DNA of 64,000 nt from Parapedobacter lycopersici (GCF_024643285.1 NZ_JAMSLW010000001.1:372001-436000), one strand, 5' to 3'; shown: positions 1-9,318, counted from the first letter of the stretch. Program-made: numbers and translations. Notes: generated by a model from the sequence alone, not told the origin.

Positions 1-492
1 CTGGAGGCATACGTGCCTTTTCTGGCATTTGACCCTCGGGGTAAGCGGGATACATTTGCTGATTATTACGCAAACCATATTAATCTTATACGGGCGTATC
101 GGCGGCGGGATAATGAAATGAATAACGGAAGTTTTTCACTTGATATATGGGGATTTAAACAAGGTGGAAATGAGCTTTCCGCAAGCAGCCAAACAGTAAT
201 TAACCCGGCCATAGCCATTGGAAGTTATGCTTATCTGCCACAGGAAGCCATCAAGTCGGTCAGCCGGTTTTACCACATGTATGGCAAAGCACTGTTCACC
301 GAATATGGCTTTCGAAAATGGATCGATATTAAAGCCAATGCAGTAGCCGATGAATATGACGCAGTTGACGCCGCAACCGTTATCGTGATGCTGGAAAACG
401 GACGTACCGGATTAATATGGGATCTATTTTCCGGTCTTCCCGCAATTAATGCCGTGGTGGAAGATCATTTTACTCCCGTGGACCGGGAATAG
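1..492 (+). CDS. Glucoamylase-family (PF10091-type) glycan hydrolase, C-terminal fragment
   Basis: The frame is open from the first base, so the 5' end lies outside the window; 163 codons and a stop remain. A GTG at 13 is only an internal codon. The segments VINPAIAIGSYAYLPQEAI and VIVMLENGRTGLIWDLF match the C-terminal half of COG5368/PF10091 proteins, (alpha/alpha)6-barrel enzymes that include beta-1,2-glucanases (GH144) from related Bacteroidota. The catalytic part and any signal peptide are not visible, so substrate cannot be judged. A periplasmic or surface glycan-degrading role is inferred from the family. Confidence 0.75.
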   Translation: MEAYVPFLAFDPRGKRDTFADYYANHINLIRAYRRRDNEMNNGSFSLDIWGFKQGGNELSASSQTVINPAIAIGSYAYLPQEAIKSVSRFYHMYGKALFTEYGFRKWIDIKANAVADEYDAVDAATVIVMLENGRTGLIWDLFSGLPAINAVVEDHFTPVDRE

Positions 493-595
493 TAAACTGA
501 AAGCGAAGAAACGTGCAGCTTCCTGTATTTTTCACATTGTTTTTCTTATTTTTACCTTGGAATCCGTTCAGCAAAAACTTAACTAACTTATATTC

Positions 596-1111
596 ATGAA
601 ACGCGTTGTATATTTCTCTTTTTTGTTGCTTTTAAGCACGGTAGTATTTTCCTGCAAAAATAAGCAGATGACGGTCAATCCGGGCGCACGGGTAAGCGTT
701 GATGGCACAAAGGATGGCCTAGAGCATGTGCAGCGTGATTTTGAAGATGCCTCACGCACCGATAGGGGCATCCTGGTTACGTTTGATTCTGACCTCTTAT
801 TTCCACTTAATTCATCTTACTTGACCGACCAGGCCAAGACAGAAATCGATAAACTGGTCAATCTTTTACGGGATTACCCCGGTGCCTCCCTGATTGTCGA
901 TGGGCACACCGATGCTACAGGTACGGCGGAATATAACCAGTGGCTTTCTGAAAAGCGGGCTGAATCTGTGAAGAATTATGCCGTAGAGCGCGGCCTTGAT
1001 GCAAGTAAAATCACAACCAATGGATATGGGCAAAGTAAGCCCGTAGCACCCAATAACACAAAAGAAGGCCGGCAAGAGAACCGTCGGGTGGAAGTGACTA
1101 TTGTCGAGTAA
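596..1111 (+). CDS. OmpA-family lipoprotein
   Basis: 171 aa. An N-terminal signal peptide ends in a lipobox with the lipid-modified cysteine at residue 20 (VVFSC). Residues about 55-170 form an OmpA-C peptidoglycan-binding domain, with the typical GHTDATGTAEYN segment, an SEKRAESV helix and a C-terminal NRRVEVTI strand. Such proteins tether the outer membrane to peptidoglycan. It is monocistronic, ending in a hairpin terminator shared with the convergent murI. A second OmpA-type lipoprotein is encoded at 12979-13521. Confidence 0.9.
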   Translation: MKRVVYFSFLLLLSTVVFSCKNKQMTVNPGARVSVDGTKDGLEHVQRDFEDASRTDRGILVTFDSDLLFPLNSSYLTDQAKTEIDKLVNLLRDYPGASLIVDGHTDATGTAEYNQWLSEKRAESVKNYAVERGLDASKITTNGYGQSKPVAPNNTKEGRQENRRVEVTIVE

Positions 1112-1132
1112 TCAACTACACAATGATAGCCG

Positions 1133-1180
1133 GCGGCGCAATAATTAACCCAGTGTTAATGGCGCCGCTTTTATTTTTTT
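1133..1180 (+). terminator. Intrinsic terminator between ompA-like gene and murI
   Basis: GCGGCGC at 1133-1139 pairs with GCGCCGC at 1162-1168, with an inner ATTAAC (1144-1149) / GTTAAT (1155-1160) stem, followed by a T-rich run (TTTTATTTTTTT). It serves the rightward OmpA gene and overlaps the last codons of the convergent murI. Confidence 0.8.
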
Positions 1181-1963
1181 CCCATAGAATACCGCGGCCT
1201 TTTTTTCGAAATCCACCTCACTGTCGGTCGTGAAAAACTGAGTTGTACCTCCTTTGGTGCATAACTGCTCGATTTCGGGATGCCGGTGCAGGTAATCGGC
1301 AAGACTATTTGCAACCAGTTGGCCCTGTGCGAGCACCTGGATATGCGGTGGCATGTATTGCTTGATCAATGGCAATAACAGCGGGTAATGCGTGCAGGCA
1401 AGAATAACTGTGTCAATTTGCGGCGACTGCTGCAGCAGTCGTTTAATGTCCGCTTGGACAAAGTAGGCCGCTCCGGGGGAATCAAGCTCGTTATTTTCAA
1501 CCAGCGGTACCCAAAAGGGACATGCCTGTTGGTATACCGTTATGTTCGGGAAGAATTTATGGATTTCAATGGGGTAGGAAGTCGATTTTACCGTGCCTGG
1601 CGTGGCCAGGATACCAACATGCCTGGTTTTAGTATAGTCACCGATGATTTCCGTTGTGGGGCGGATAACGCCCAGTACTTTACGTAAATCCGGGTACAGG
1701 GGTAAATCGACCTGCTGAATGGTGCGTAGTGCCTTGGCAGAAGCCGTATTACAGGCCAGCACCACCAGCCGGCAATCCATAGCAAATAACTGGTCGACAC
1801 ACTCCTTGGTGAATGCATAAACCGTTTCAAACGACCGGGTACCGTATGGTATTCTGGCGTTATCACCTAAATACACGTAATCATACTGGGGTAATTTTTT
1901 TGCGATTTCCCGAAAAACCGTCAATCCACCATATCCTGAATCGAATATACCTATAGGGCCCAT
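1145..1963 (-). CDS. murI: Glutamate racemase
   Basis: 272 aa. Interconverts L- and D-glutamate, supplying D-Glu for peptidoglycan in the cytoplasm. The N-terminal GIFDSGYGGLTV motif is diagnostic. The two catalytic cysteines are present: C71 in LACNTASA and C190 in ILACTHYPLL. The length is normal for the family. Starts at an ATG; no strong -7 promoter is evident just upstream. Convergent with the OmpA lipoprotein, and its 3' end lies inside the shared terminator hairpin. Confidence 0.97.
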   Translation of the reverse strand: MGPIGIFDSGYGGLTVFREIAKKLPQYDYVYLGDNARIPYGTRSFETVYAFTKECVDQLFAMDCRLVVLACNTASAKALRTIQQVDLPLYPDLRKVLGVIRPTTEIIGDYTKTRHVGILATPGTVKSTSYPIEIHKFFPNITVYQQACPFWVPLVENNELDSPGAAYFVQADIKRLLQQSPQIDTVILACTHYPLLLPLIKQYMPPHIQVLAQGQLVANSLADYLHRHPEIEQLCTKGGTTQFFTTDSEVDFEKKAAVFYGKKIKAAPLTLG

Positions 1964-2022
1964 AGCTGTCGTTATCTGTGCTCGGTAGCCTACGAATGTT
2001 TTTGTTGGTCAACGGCCACCTA

Positions 2023-3444
2023 TTACTTTAGCAAATATGGCTTTTCTTTATAGGTTTTCCATAGAAATTCACCAAATAATGTATTTGCCCAGGCAAACCA
2101 TTTACGGGTAAATTTTCCGGGGTCATCTTTGTGAAATGACTCATGCATAAATCCGGTATTACCATGAGTGCGGCGCAATACATCAATACATGTACGAATC
2201 TCATCGTCATTGTTGGCCGTAAGACCGCGCATGGTAATGGCCATGGGCCAGATCATATCGCGGCCGATATGCGGACCGCCAATCCCTTCGGCTGCCGTGC
2301 CCTTAAAAAAGAACGGATTGCCGGCCGACCATACATAGGCCCGTGTTCGCTGGTATACCGTATCGTTTTGATCCACCGCATTAAGGTAGGGTAGTGCCAA
2401 CAGGCTTGGGATGTTGGCATCATCCATCATCAGGTAGCTGCCGAAACCATCCACCTCATAGGCATAGATGCGGCCATGCATCGGATGATCGACGATACCG
2501 TATGTATCCACGGCTTTTTTTACCTCATCGGCAAGGCCTAGCATCGCTTTGGCCAATTCCTGCTCGCCGGCAATGGCCGCCAGCATCTCGGCCGATTGCC
2601 GCAGGCTCACTACGGCAAACAGGTTCGAAGGAATAAGGAAGGAGAACATCGTGGCGTCGTCGCTCGGCCGAAAGGCGGAACAGATTAAACCAACGGGATT
2701 TACCGGGTATCCATAACCGTCTACCTGTAAGGTGTCTGTTCCACGGGAAGTGGTACGTGCAAACTGATAGGGGCCAAGGTCTGTTTTCCGCTGCTGCTCC
2801 CTGAACGTATTAAGGATGTTGCGTTGTGCGGCAACCCACTCCGCATCGAATGGCGCCGTATCACCCGTGGTCTTCCAATAGCCATAGGCCAGCCGTATGG
2901 GATAACAAAGCGAATCGATTTCCCATTTCCGTTCGTGGATGCCGGGTTTCATAGCGGTATGGTCGCTTCCCCACTCGCCCACACGGGTAGGGTCATTATA
3001 AAATGCGTTGGCGTAGGGATCGATGTTGATGCATTCACTTTGTTTATTGATCAGTCCGGCGATAAGCCGTTGGAGGTTATTGTCACTGTGCATAAACGGC
3101 AGGTACGGCCATACCTGCGCGCTGCTGTCGCGGAGCCACATCGCATCAATATCCCCCGTGATGACATACGTCGACGGTTTTCCGTTTTTATCATCGGGAA
3201 AGACTGTGGTATCCAGCGTATTAGGGAAACAGTTTTCAAAGAGCCAGCCAAGTTCTTTATTGCCGGCATGACGCCGGAATTCCTGAATGGCCTGTTCGAT
3301 GGCAGCACTCACAAAGTGACGCTGGTTTTTGGGTACACGTACCTCGGGAAAATCAGCAACGGGAACAGCTAAGGATGGGAACTGGTTTATCATCACGCCG
3401 GCACCCAACGCCGTCGTATGCTGGATAAATAATCTTCGATTCAT
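2023..3444 (-). CDS. Glycoside hydrolase family 125 (exo-alpha-mannosidase type)
   Basis: 473 aa. N-terminal MNRRLFIQHTTALGAG looks like a twin-arginine/secretory signal, so the enzyme is probably exported. The signature TYVITGDIDAMWLRDSSAQ (from residue 92) and the later GPHIGRDMIWPM and GFMHESFHKDDP blocks are typical of GH125 (formerly DUF1237), whose characterised members are metal-independent exo-alpha-1,6-mannosidases. Full family length. It stands alone next to an outer-membrane barrel gene on the other strand. Substrate specificity is inferred from family only. Confidence 0.92.
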   Translation of the reverse strand: MNRRLFIQHTTALGAGVMINQFPSLAVPVADFPEVRVPKNQRHFVSAAIEQAIQEFRRHAGNKELGWLFENCFPNTLDTTVFPDDKNGKPSTYVITGDIDAMWLRDSSAQVWPYLPFMHSDNNLQRLIAGLINKQSECINIDPYANAFYNDPTRVGEWGSDHTAMKPGIHERKWEIDSLCYPIRLAYGYWKTTGDTAPFDAEWVAAQRNILNTFREQQRKTDLGPYQFARTTSRGTDTLQVDGYGYPVNPVGLICSAFRPSDDATMFSFLIPSNLFAVVSLRQSAEMLAAIAGEQELAKAMLGLADEVKKAVDTYGIVDHPMHGRIYAYEVDGFGSYLMMDDANIPSLLALPYLNAVDQNDTVYQRTRAYVWSAGNPFFFKGTAAEGIGGPHIGRDMIWPMAITMRGLTANNDDEIRTCIDVLRRTHGNTGFMHESFHKDDPGKFTRKWFAWANTLFGEFLWKTYKEKPYLLK

Positions 3445-3648
3445 GATATCGTGTGTTGTTTACGGTCTGTAATCCGGTATGCAATATGCAAAAAATATCG
3501 TTCAACTGAATATGCAAATTCGATTTAGTCACTCAATTACGCGTGTTTGATCCGTGACTGAACAAAACATGTGCATGCTGATTGGTTTTCCCGGCTGTGA
3601 AATCTTCACCAACCAGCAATTAATGGCTTAATTCTTGGTTGGCAATGT

Positions 3649-3656
3649 TATCTTTG
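3649..3656 (+). promoter_or_regulatory. Bacteroidota -7 element (TATCTTTG)
   Basis: Matches TAnnTTTG and lies 17 bases before the ATG of the outer-membrane barrel gene. No clear -33 TTG at the usual spacing. Confidence 0.5.
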
Positions 3657-3673
3657 CTAACTGAAAAAATGTT

Positions 3674-5314
3674 ATGATTAAACCGTTACTGTTTTTTAGC
3701 CTGCGGATTGCCTTTGTATTTGTCATTATCGGGTGCTCGTACGTGGGAAAGGCCCAATCTACTTATCAGCCGTATTCTTATCAATTTTATCAGAAGCTTA
3801 ACAGCACCCTGTATAATACCGATACCCGACTTCATACGGCACTAAAGCCAATGATTATTGATGACAACCTGAAACCGCGGTACGATTCGCTGATGCAACT
3901 GGGTGTGGTCGAACGGAATTCCTGGGGCGGGCGTAAACTGTACAACGAGCACCTAGTGACGGTGGAAAACGATGAGTATACATTCTATGCCGATTTTTTA
4001 CCGGACTTCCAGATCGGACGTGATTTTGCGGGGGGCGGACAGACTACCTGGTTGAATACCCGTGGTGCCCAAGCGGGGGTAACCATTGGCGAAAACTTCT
4101 CCTTCCACGCTAATTTTTTTGAAAACCAGGCTATTTTTCCCGACTATTTAGGTGATTATGTTTTTAAAAATGCAATTACTCCTGGACAGGGGCATGGGAA
4201 AACAACCGCATCAAATCAAAAAATTAAGGACTGGATGTATGCATCAGCATCCCTGTCTTATACCGTGAACAAATACCTGAATGTTACCCTGGCATACGAC
4301 AAAAACTTTATTGGTGACGGCTATCGTTCGATGCTCCTGTCAGATGTCTCGTCAAATTATACCGCACTGAAACTCACCGGAAAACTGGGAAATGTACAAT
4401 ACATGAGTATGTGGACATACATGATCGACCCCATGCATACCCGTGCACCGGATACGCTGACACGTGCCGGTGATAACTGGAAGTGGGGGGCGTTCCAGTA
4501 TCTTGACTGGAATGTAAATAACCGGTTTTCAGTCGGTTTATTCCAGTCGGTTGTCTGGGGTGCGAGAAATGCCATGGGCCGGCGCGGGTTTGACTTCAAC
4601 TATTTCAATCCTATTATTTTTATGCGGCCGATCGAACTCACCAACACTTCGTCGCCGGATAAGATGCACCTGGGCCTGAATACGAAGTATAAAGTGCTGC
4701 GTAACCTGACGGTATACGGCCAATTTCTTCTCGGGGAATTCACGGCGAAGGAATTTTTCTCCGGAAAAGGTCATGTGAACAACAAATGGGGTGCGCAGAT
4801 TGGCTTCAGGGGATTCGATGCATTCGGTATCAAGGACCTGAATTTCCTTGCGGAGTATAACACCGCCCGTCCATACACGTATGCGCATTTCGATCCGGTG
4901 AGCAACTATAGCAATTACGGGCAGCCGCTTGCCCACCCCTGGGGGGCCAATTTCAGGGAACTCGTGGGGATACTGAATTATTCTTATCAACGGTTTGATT
5001 TTTCCCTAAAAGGTACCTGGGGACAGTTTGGCACCGATGCCAATTCATCGGTCAACTTTGGACAGGACATCTTTAAATCATACGACACACACCAACGCGT
5101 TTATGGAAATTACATTGGCCAGGGCGTGAAAAACAACTTGCTGTACACCGATGGGCAGGTATCTTACCTGTTTAATCCGAAATACAATCTCCGCGTCGAA
5201 GCGGGAGCGGTTTACCGGCGGCATGAAGTGCCGGAACAGGGAATACATCATCAGACAGGGATGATAACGTTGGGACTCCGGGCGACATTCCGCAATTTTT
5301 ATTATGATTTTTAG
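3674..5314 (+). CDS. Outer-membrane beta-barrel protein, RemB/Wzi-like
   Basis: 546 aa with an N-terminal signal segment ending near residue 27 (GKAQS). The rest has many alternating aromatic strands and a conserved block AYDKNFIGDGYRSMLLSD, which I associate with the gliding-motility RemB / capsule-assembly Wzi family of outer-membrane barrels. The C-terminus ends in an aromatic strand (FRNFYYDF), as outer-membrane proteins do. Function here, surface polysaccharide attachment or motility, is inference. It is followed closely by aroQ, 33 bases downstream on the same strand, so the two may be cotranscribed. Confidence 0.75.
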   Translation: MIKPLLFFSLRIAFVFVIIGCSYVGKAQSTYQPYSYQFYQKLNSTLYNTDTRLHTALKPMIIDDNLKPRYDSLMQLGVVERNSWGGRKLYNEHLVTVENDEYTFYADFLPDFQIGRDFAGGGQTTWLNTRGAQAGVTIGENFSFHANFFENQAIFPDYLGDYVFKNAITPGQGHGKTTASNQKIKDWMYASASLSYTVNKYLNVTLAYDKNFIGDGYRSMLLSDVSSNYTALKLTGKLGNVQYMSMWTYMIDPMHTRAPDTLTRAGDNWKWGAFQYLDWNVNNRFSVGLFQSVVWGARNAMGRRGFDFNYFNPIIFMRPIELTNTSSPDKMHLGLNTKYKVLRNLTVYGQFLLGEFTAKEFFSGKGHVNNKWGAQIGFRGFDAFGIKDLNFLAEYNTARPYTYAHFDPVSNYSNYGQPLAHPWGANFRELVGILNYSYQRFDFSLKGTWGQFGTDANSSVNFGQDIFKSYDTHQRVYGNYIGQGVKNNLLYTDGQVSYLFNPKYNLRVEAGAVYRRHEVPEQGIHHQTGMITLGLRATFRNFYYDF

Positions 5315-5347
5315 GAAATTCCAATATTTTTTGGATATTGCAATGCG

Positions 5348-5770
5348 ATGAATAAAATAGTGATTATCAATGGGCCGAACCTGAACCTATTAGGGGTCAG
5401 GGAAACCAGCGTCTATGGCGACCGCGATTTCCAGTCTTATTTCGAAACGCTGCGCAGCCGCTACCCGGCCGTTGACCTGATGTATTTTCAGAGCAACCAC
5501 GAAGGTGCCATCATTGATAAGATCCATGAAGTCGGCTTTTCCGCAGCAGGCATCGTACTTAATGCGGGTGCATATACCCATACTTCATTAGCGATTGCAG
5601 ATGCCATTGCAGCGGTAACTGCGCCGGTAATTGAAGTGCATATATCCAATGTATATGCCCGTGAATCTTTCCGCCATCACTCATATCTTGCAAAAAACTG
5701 CAAGGGTGTCATCTGTGGTTTTGGCCTTGATGGTTACCGGCTGGCACTTGAAAGTTTATTGGGACAATAG
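5348..5770 (+). CDS. aroQ: 3-dehydroquinate dehydratase, type II
   Basis: 140 aa. Third step of the shikimate pathway, trans-dehydration of 3-dehydroquinate. The start INGPNLNLLG is the family signature. Y23 (flexible-loop tyrosine) and H98 in EVHISN match the catalytic pair, followed by ARESFRHHSYL and a final FGLDGYRLAL helix. Normal length for a dodecameric type II enzyme. Converges on the Bcr/CflA transporter gene with a 38-base gap in which I see no strong terminator. Confidence 0.97.
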   Translation: MNKIVIINGPNLNLLGVRETSVYGDRDFQSYFETLRSRYPAVDLMYFQSNHEGAIIDKIHEVGFSAAGIVLNAGAYTHTSLAIADAIAAVTAPVIEVHISNVYARESFRHHSYLAKNCKGVICGFGLDGYRLALESLLGQ

Positions 5771-5808
5771 CCAATCGCGTAATCCCACGACAGCCTTATT
5801 TTTTCCAA

Positions 5809-6999
5809 TTACCGGGCAGCTGTTCGGTCGAGCAGCGTGATGAGCAGGCTTAAGCCAGCACACCCGGCCATGACAACAGCCATGGGTATTGCCGTTCCGT
5901 TGTGGAAATAGCTTACCAGTGCGGAAGATAGTGCACCACAGGCCATCTGTAAACTGCCCAGGAGGGCTGAAGCACTTCCGGCTAAGCGGTTGAATGGACT
6001 GAGCGCAAGTGCGGATGTATTAGGAAATACAAATCCCTGGGCCCCGAGAAAAACAAAAATAATAGCGACCATAACAAAGAGGTTAATGGTCCCCATTAGA
6101 CAGCATATGGTCAGGGTAATCCCGGCCGCCGATTGAACCATCAACGCAATTCTTGCTACTTTTTCACTGCTGTGGCGGTTAAGGACACGCCGGTTCAGTT
6201 GACTTGCAACGATCAGCGCCGATGCGATCAGGGCGAATATGAATCCATATTGCTTTTCAGTAACCCCGAATAAGGTGAGCATAACATAAGGAGACCCGGC
6301 CAGGTAAGCATATAAACCCGAAGATGCCAGTCCGCCTGCAAAGGCGTAAGTAAAAAACTGCCGTGTCGTAAACACCTCCCAGTACGACGTAATGATCGGC
6401 TTGGGCAGCAGTGAAATTTCCGGGTTTGGCGGTTGGCTTTCGGGTAGGGAGAGGCATACAACCGCCAGGATCAATGCGGTAATGACTGCCAGTACCAGAA
6501 AGATCGCATGCCATCCCCAATGGGCAATCACAAAACTGCCGACTGACGGGGCTAATATGGGTGAAACACCGATAACCAGCATGAGCAGGGAAAAGATCTT
6601 GGCACTCTCGGCGGGCCCGAAGAAATCGCGGATCATGGCACGTGAGGCCACCATGCCGGCACAGCTGCCCAGTGCTTGTATAAACCGGAATAAAATTAAA
6701 TGATCAGCCAGGTTGGTCAGGGCGCAGCCAATAGACGCGCCGATGTAAATAACCAGTCCCACAATCAACGGTTTCTTGCGGCCGAAGCGATCAAGCAACG
6801 GGCCATAAATAAGCTGACCGGACGCGATACCGATAAAAAAGGAGGTAAGTGATAACTGGATATGGGCTACTGATGTATTGAGGCTATTTGCAATCGATTC
6901 AAAACCTGGCAAATACATGTCAATGGAAAAAGGTCCGATAGCCGATAACAGTCCAAGTATGAAAATGGTCAAAAGCGGACGGTGCTGCGCTGTTGTCAT
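5809..6999 (-). CDS. Bcr/CflA-family MFS drug exporter
   Basis: 396 aa, about twelve hydrophobic segments. MFS motif A is visible between helices 2 and 3 (GPLLDRFGRKKPL). The N-terminal GPFSIDMYLPGF segment is typical of the Bcr/CflA (DHA1) subfamily, proton-driven inner-membrane exporters linked to bicyclomycin, chloramphenicol or sulfonamide resistance in other bacteria. The actual substrate cannot be told from sequence. Monocistronic, leftward. Confidence 0.92.
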   Translation of the reverse strand: MTTAQHRPLLTIFILGLLSAIGPFSIDMYLPGFESIANSLNTSVAHIQLSLTSFFIGIASGQLIYGPLLDRFGRKKPLIVGLVIYIGASIGCALTNLADHLILFRFIQALGSCAGMVASRAMIRDFFGPAESAKIFSLLMLVIGVSPILAPSVGSFVIAHWGWHAIFLVLAVITALILAVVCLSLPESQPPNPEISLLPKPIITSYWEVFTTRQFFTYAFAGGLASSGLYAYLAGSPYVMLTLFGVTEKQYGFIFALIASALIVASQLNRRVLNRHSSEKVARIALMVQSAAGITLTICCLMGTINLFVMVAIIFVFLGAQGFVFPNTSALALSPFNRLAGSASALLGSLQMACGALSSALVSYFHNGTAIPMAVVMAGCAGLSLLITLLDRTAAR

Positions 7000-7099
7000 G
7001 AATAGGGCAAATGTAATGCTATACCGGTGATTAACAAAAAAAATGCCACGTGGATGATTGCAAGTGTCACTTGGGTAATTAACACCTGTAACCGGCGGC

Positions 7100-7729
7100 T
7101 TACAGCTTGTTCATCCAGTTGTTTGCGCTGGCAATTTTGAGCGCGTCCACTTTACTGCTTACCTCCAGTTTTCGGTAAATATTCTTGATGTGGCTGCGTA
7201 CCGTCTCCCGACTGATGTAAAGGTCAGCTGCAATTTTGGAGTAACTTTTCCCTTCAGCGATGCTTTGGAGTACTTCGGTTTCCCGTTCCGAAAGGGGCGA
7301 GTCCGGTTGCAGCTGAAAGGACTGGACAACCATACGGGCGATCGAGAGACTCATTGGTGCACCGCCGGCGACCGCTTCGTCAATGGTCTGGACAATGCTC
7401 TCGAGGTTTGAATTTTTGACTATGTATCCGCCGGCACCTGCACAAAGCGACTGGAAGACCTTTTCACTGTCTTCCAACACCGTAATAATAAGCACGATGC
7501 AATCTGGTAGTACCTTTTTTATCTGAGCCGTTCCGGCAATGCCACTCATTCCAGGTAATTCAATATCCATAAGCACGATATCCGGCTGGTCTTTGTCCAG
7601 GTTGGCTAGCGCATCCTCGCATGTCGCGTAACGGTTAACCACCTGATATTTATTAACACTGCTCAACACCGTACTGAACCCTTCACGTATAGCGGCGATA
7701 TCTTCAATGATGGTAATCCTCTTTTCCAT
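7100..7729 (-). CDS. NarL/LuxR-type response regulator
   Basis: 209 aa. Receiver domain at residues 1-120 with phospho-acceptor D55 in IVLMDIELPGMSG, then a LuxR-type helix-turn-helix at about 140-205 (LSERETEVLQSIAEGKSY, ISRETVRSHIKNIYRKL). It starts one base after the stop codon of the histidine kinase gene, so the two form a translationally coupled two-component pair. Target genes unknown; autoregulation is possible through the palindrome at 9156-9174. Confidence 0.95.
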   Translation of the reverse strand: MEKRITIIEDIAAIREGFSTVLSSVNKYQVVNRYATCEDALANLDKDQPDIVLMDIELPGMSGIAGTAQIKKVLPDCIVLIITVLEDSEKVFQSLCAGAGGYIVKNSNLESIVQTIDEAVAGGAPMSLSIARMVVQSFQLQPDSPLSERETEVLQSIAEGKSYSKIAADLYISRETVRSHIKNIYRKLEVSSKVDALKIASANNWMNKL

Positions 7730-7730
7730 A

Positions 7731-9008
7731 TCAGGTTAATTGGGTGTGTTTTGTGCTGTTATCTTGAGTTGTTGGTACCTCTACCTGAACCCGGGTGCCG
7801 GTCTTATTGTAAGCAATGTTAAATGTCAACCCGTTTTCGTTGCTTCTTTTTCTCATATTGGCCAGCCCTGAATGCGGCGTTGACTGATCGGGAATTTTCC
7901 ATCGGCCGTTATCTTCCAGCAGCAGGCGGAAATGATTATGGGAGAGCTCCACGTCAAAAACGATTTCACTTGCACCGGAATGCTTTGCAGCATTGGTCAT
8001 GGCTTCCTTAAAAATGTAGATAATATGCCTGGTTAAAAAGGGAGCGATCCGTTTATGGACATACTGGTTCGCTGCCGGAATATGTGCGGAGAACGCGACA
8101 TCAAATTGATTGTAATAATGCTGTCCAAAGGCAGTAAGGTAAGCCAGCACCGCCTCCATATCGTCGCTGTTATGATTGATGCTCCACAGGAAATCACGGC
8201 TTGCCGAATAAAGGTGTTCGCTGTTCTCGATAATATTATCTATGAGCGGTTTTAAGTTTTCGTCGTGGCCTGCCTTTAACCGAAGTATTCCGGCCTGCCG
8301 GGTAATGGCGGAAAGGATGTTGCCGGTTTCATCGTGGAAGTCGCGGGCTAGTGACTGCCGCATTGTTGATAACTGGCTGGTGCGCTCTTCGACGGCCTTA
8401 TTAAGACTATCAATCTGTTTCCGCTGTTGCTGCCTGACCTGCAGCTTGGCTTCGTCATACTGCTGATAAACCATCCAGAAGAAAACACCAAAGAAAATGG
8501 TAATGCTGATATGGTAAACAAAAGCCACCTCAATGCGTTCAGGCACATAGGCGTTTTCCGGATAAACGGTATGGTCCAGGCTATTCAGCGCAAGAATAAA
8601 AAGAGCCAATAAATTGCTGAATAACATCGTTTTACCCACCCTTCGATCCGCCCAGAAGCCAGTTAGCAACAACAGGTAGAGAGCTGAAGTCTGGATTGAA
8701 AGAATACCACCGCTCTGTAAGCAGTTTCGAATGATTACGGCATAACCGGTAAGCATTGTTACCGCAAGCGGGAACATAAAGCGGCCGGTAATTTTGATGT
8801 GAAACAGCGTATAGATGCAGATACCGCAAAGCACGTAATAATAACCTGCAAGCGGAGAAAACAGCAATAGGATAGAGGGAAGGATAATCAGTAATGCGGT
8901 AGCTACCACATAGGCGATGACCACGGTACAAAGCTGGTCGTAAATAACCGATTGCCTGTTCCGCAGTGCATTGGGTATAAAATAATGGTAAATATAGGAC
9001 GGTATCAT
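7731..9008 (-). CDS. Sensor histidine kinase (HisKA_3 type)
   Basis: 425 aa. About six membrane helices in residues 20-180, a coiled coil at 185-215, then the phospho-acceptor H225 in ARDFHDETGN and an HATPase_c domain with the N box (EAMTNAAKHSGA), DNGRW and GLANMRKRSNE. This is the kinase type that pairs with NarL/LuxR regulators, here the next gene. There is no periplasmic sensor domain, so it probably senses a membrane or intramembrane signal (inference). A minus-strand -7 element lies about 90 bases upstream. Confidence 0.93.
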   Translation of the reverse strand: MIPSYIYHYFIPNALRNRQSVIYDQLCTVVIAYVVATALLIILPSILLLFSPLAGYYYVLCGICIYTLFHIKITGRFMFPLAVTMLTGYAVIIRNCLQSGGILSIQTSALYLLLLTGFWADRRVGKTMLFSNLLALFILALNSLDHTVYPENAYVPERIEVAFVYHISITIFFGVFFWMVYQQYDEAKLQVRQQQRKQIDSLNKAVEERTSQLSTMRQSLARDFHDETGNILSAITRQAGILRLKAGHDENLKPLIDNIIENSEHLYSASRDFLWSINHNSDDMEAVLAYLTAFGQHYYNQFDVAFSAHIPAANQYVHKRIAPFLTRHIIYIFKEAMTNAAKHSGASEIVFDVELSHNHFRLLLEDNGRWKIPDQSTPHSGLANMRKRSNENGLTFNIAYNKTGTRVQVEVPTTQDNSTKHTQLT

Positions 9009-9099
9009 GTTGTATACAGCAATAGATATATCCCTAATGCAGCCAGGTAATCGCTTAGGATATTATCTATAATAGGTAGTTGATTACATTAATTGGGAA

Positions 9100-9107
9100 C
9101 AAAATTA
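9100..9107 (-). promoter_or_regulatory. -7 element (TAATTTTG) for the two-component operon
   Basis: The minus strand reads TAATTTTG, a full TAnnTTTG match, about 90 bases before the histidine kinase ATG. No -33 TTG at standard spacing is visible, which would fit an activated promoter. Confidence 0.5.
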
Positions 9108-9155
9108 GCATATAATCAGGATTATACCCTAACTATATCTTCTAACTTTTTAAAA

Positions 9156-9174
9156 ATCCCCCAATTTGGGGGAT
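9156..9174. promoter_or_regulatory. Perfect 9-bp inverted repeat, likely operator
   Basis: ATCCCCCAA-T-TTGGGGGAT: 9-bp arms around a single central base. It lies between the leftward -7 of the kinase/regulator operon and a rightward -7 at 9196. The compact symmetry suggests a dimer binding site, most simply for the adjacent NarL-type regulator. That link is inference. Confidence 0.5.
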
Positions 9175-9195
9175 ACACGGCATGAAAAGGTAGGT

Positions 9196-9318
9196 TAGCT
9201 TTGTGTCGTTGTTTTATCAGCGCCGGATTCATCTACGAAACAGCAGTTACTTGACAAGATGCCCGACCTAAACCGTTGAAGTGCGGACGGACGCCAATAT
9301 CCGGCGCCGTCCGGCTTC
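9196..9318 (+). ncRNA. Candidate small RNA unit (-7 element to GC-rich hairpin)
   Basis: A TAGCTTTG -7 element (9196-9203) points right into DNA without a gene. About 75 bases later a strong imperfect hairpin is formed by the arm starting GAAG at 9278 and the arm ending CTTC at 9318, with CGGACGG/CCGTCCG at the core. No good T-run follows, so termination is uncertain. No homology is claimed. Confidence 0.22.
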
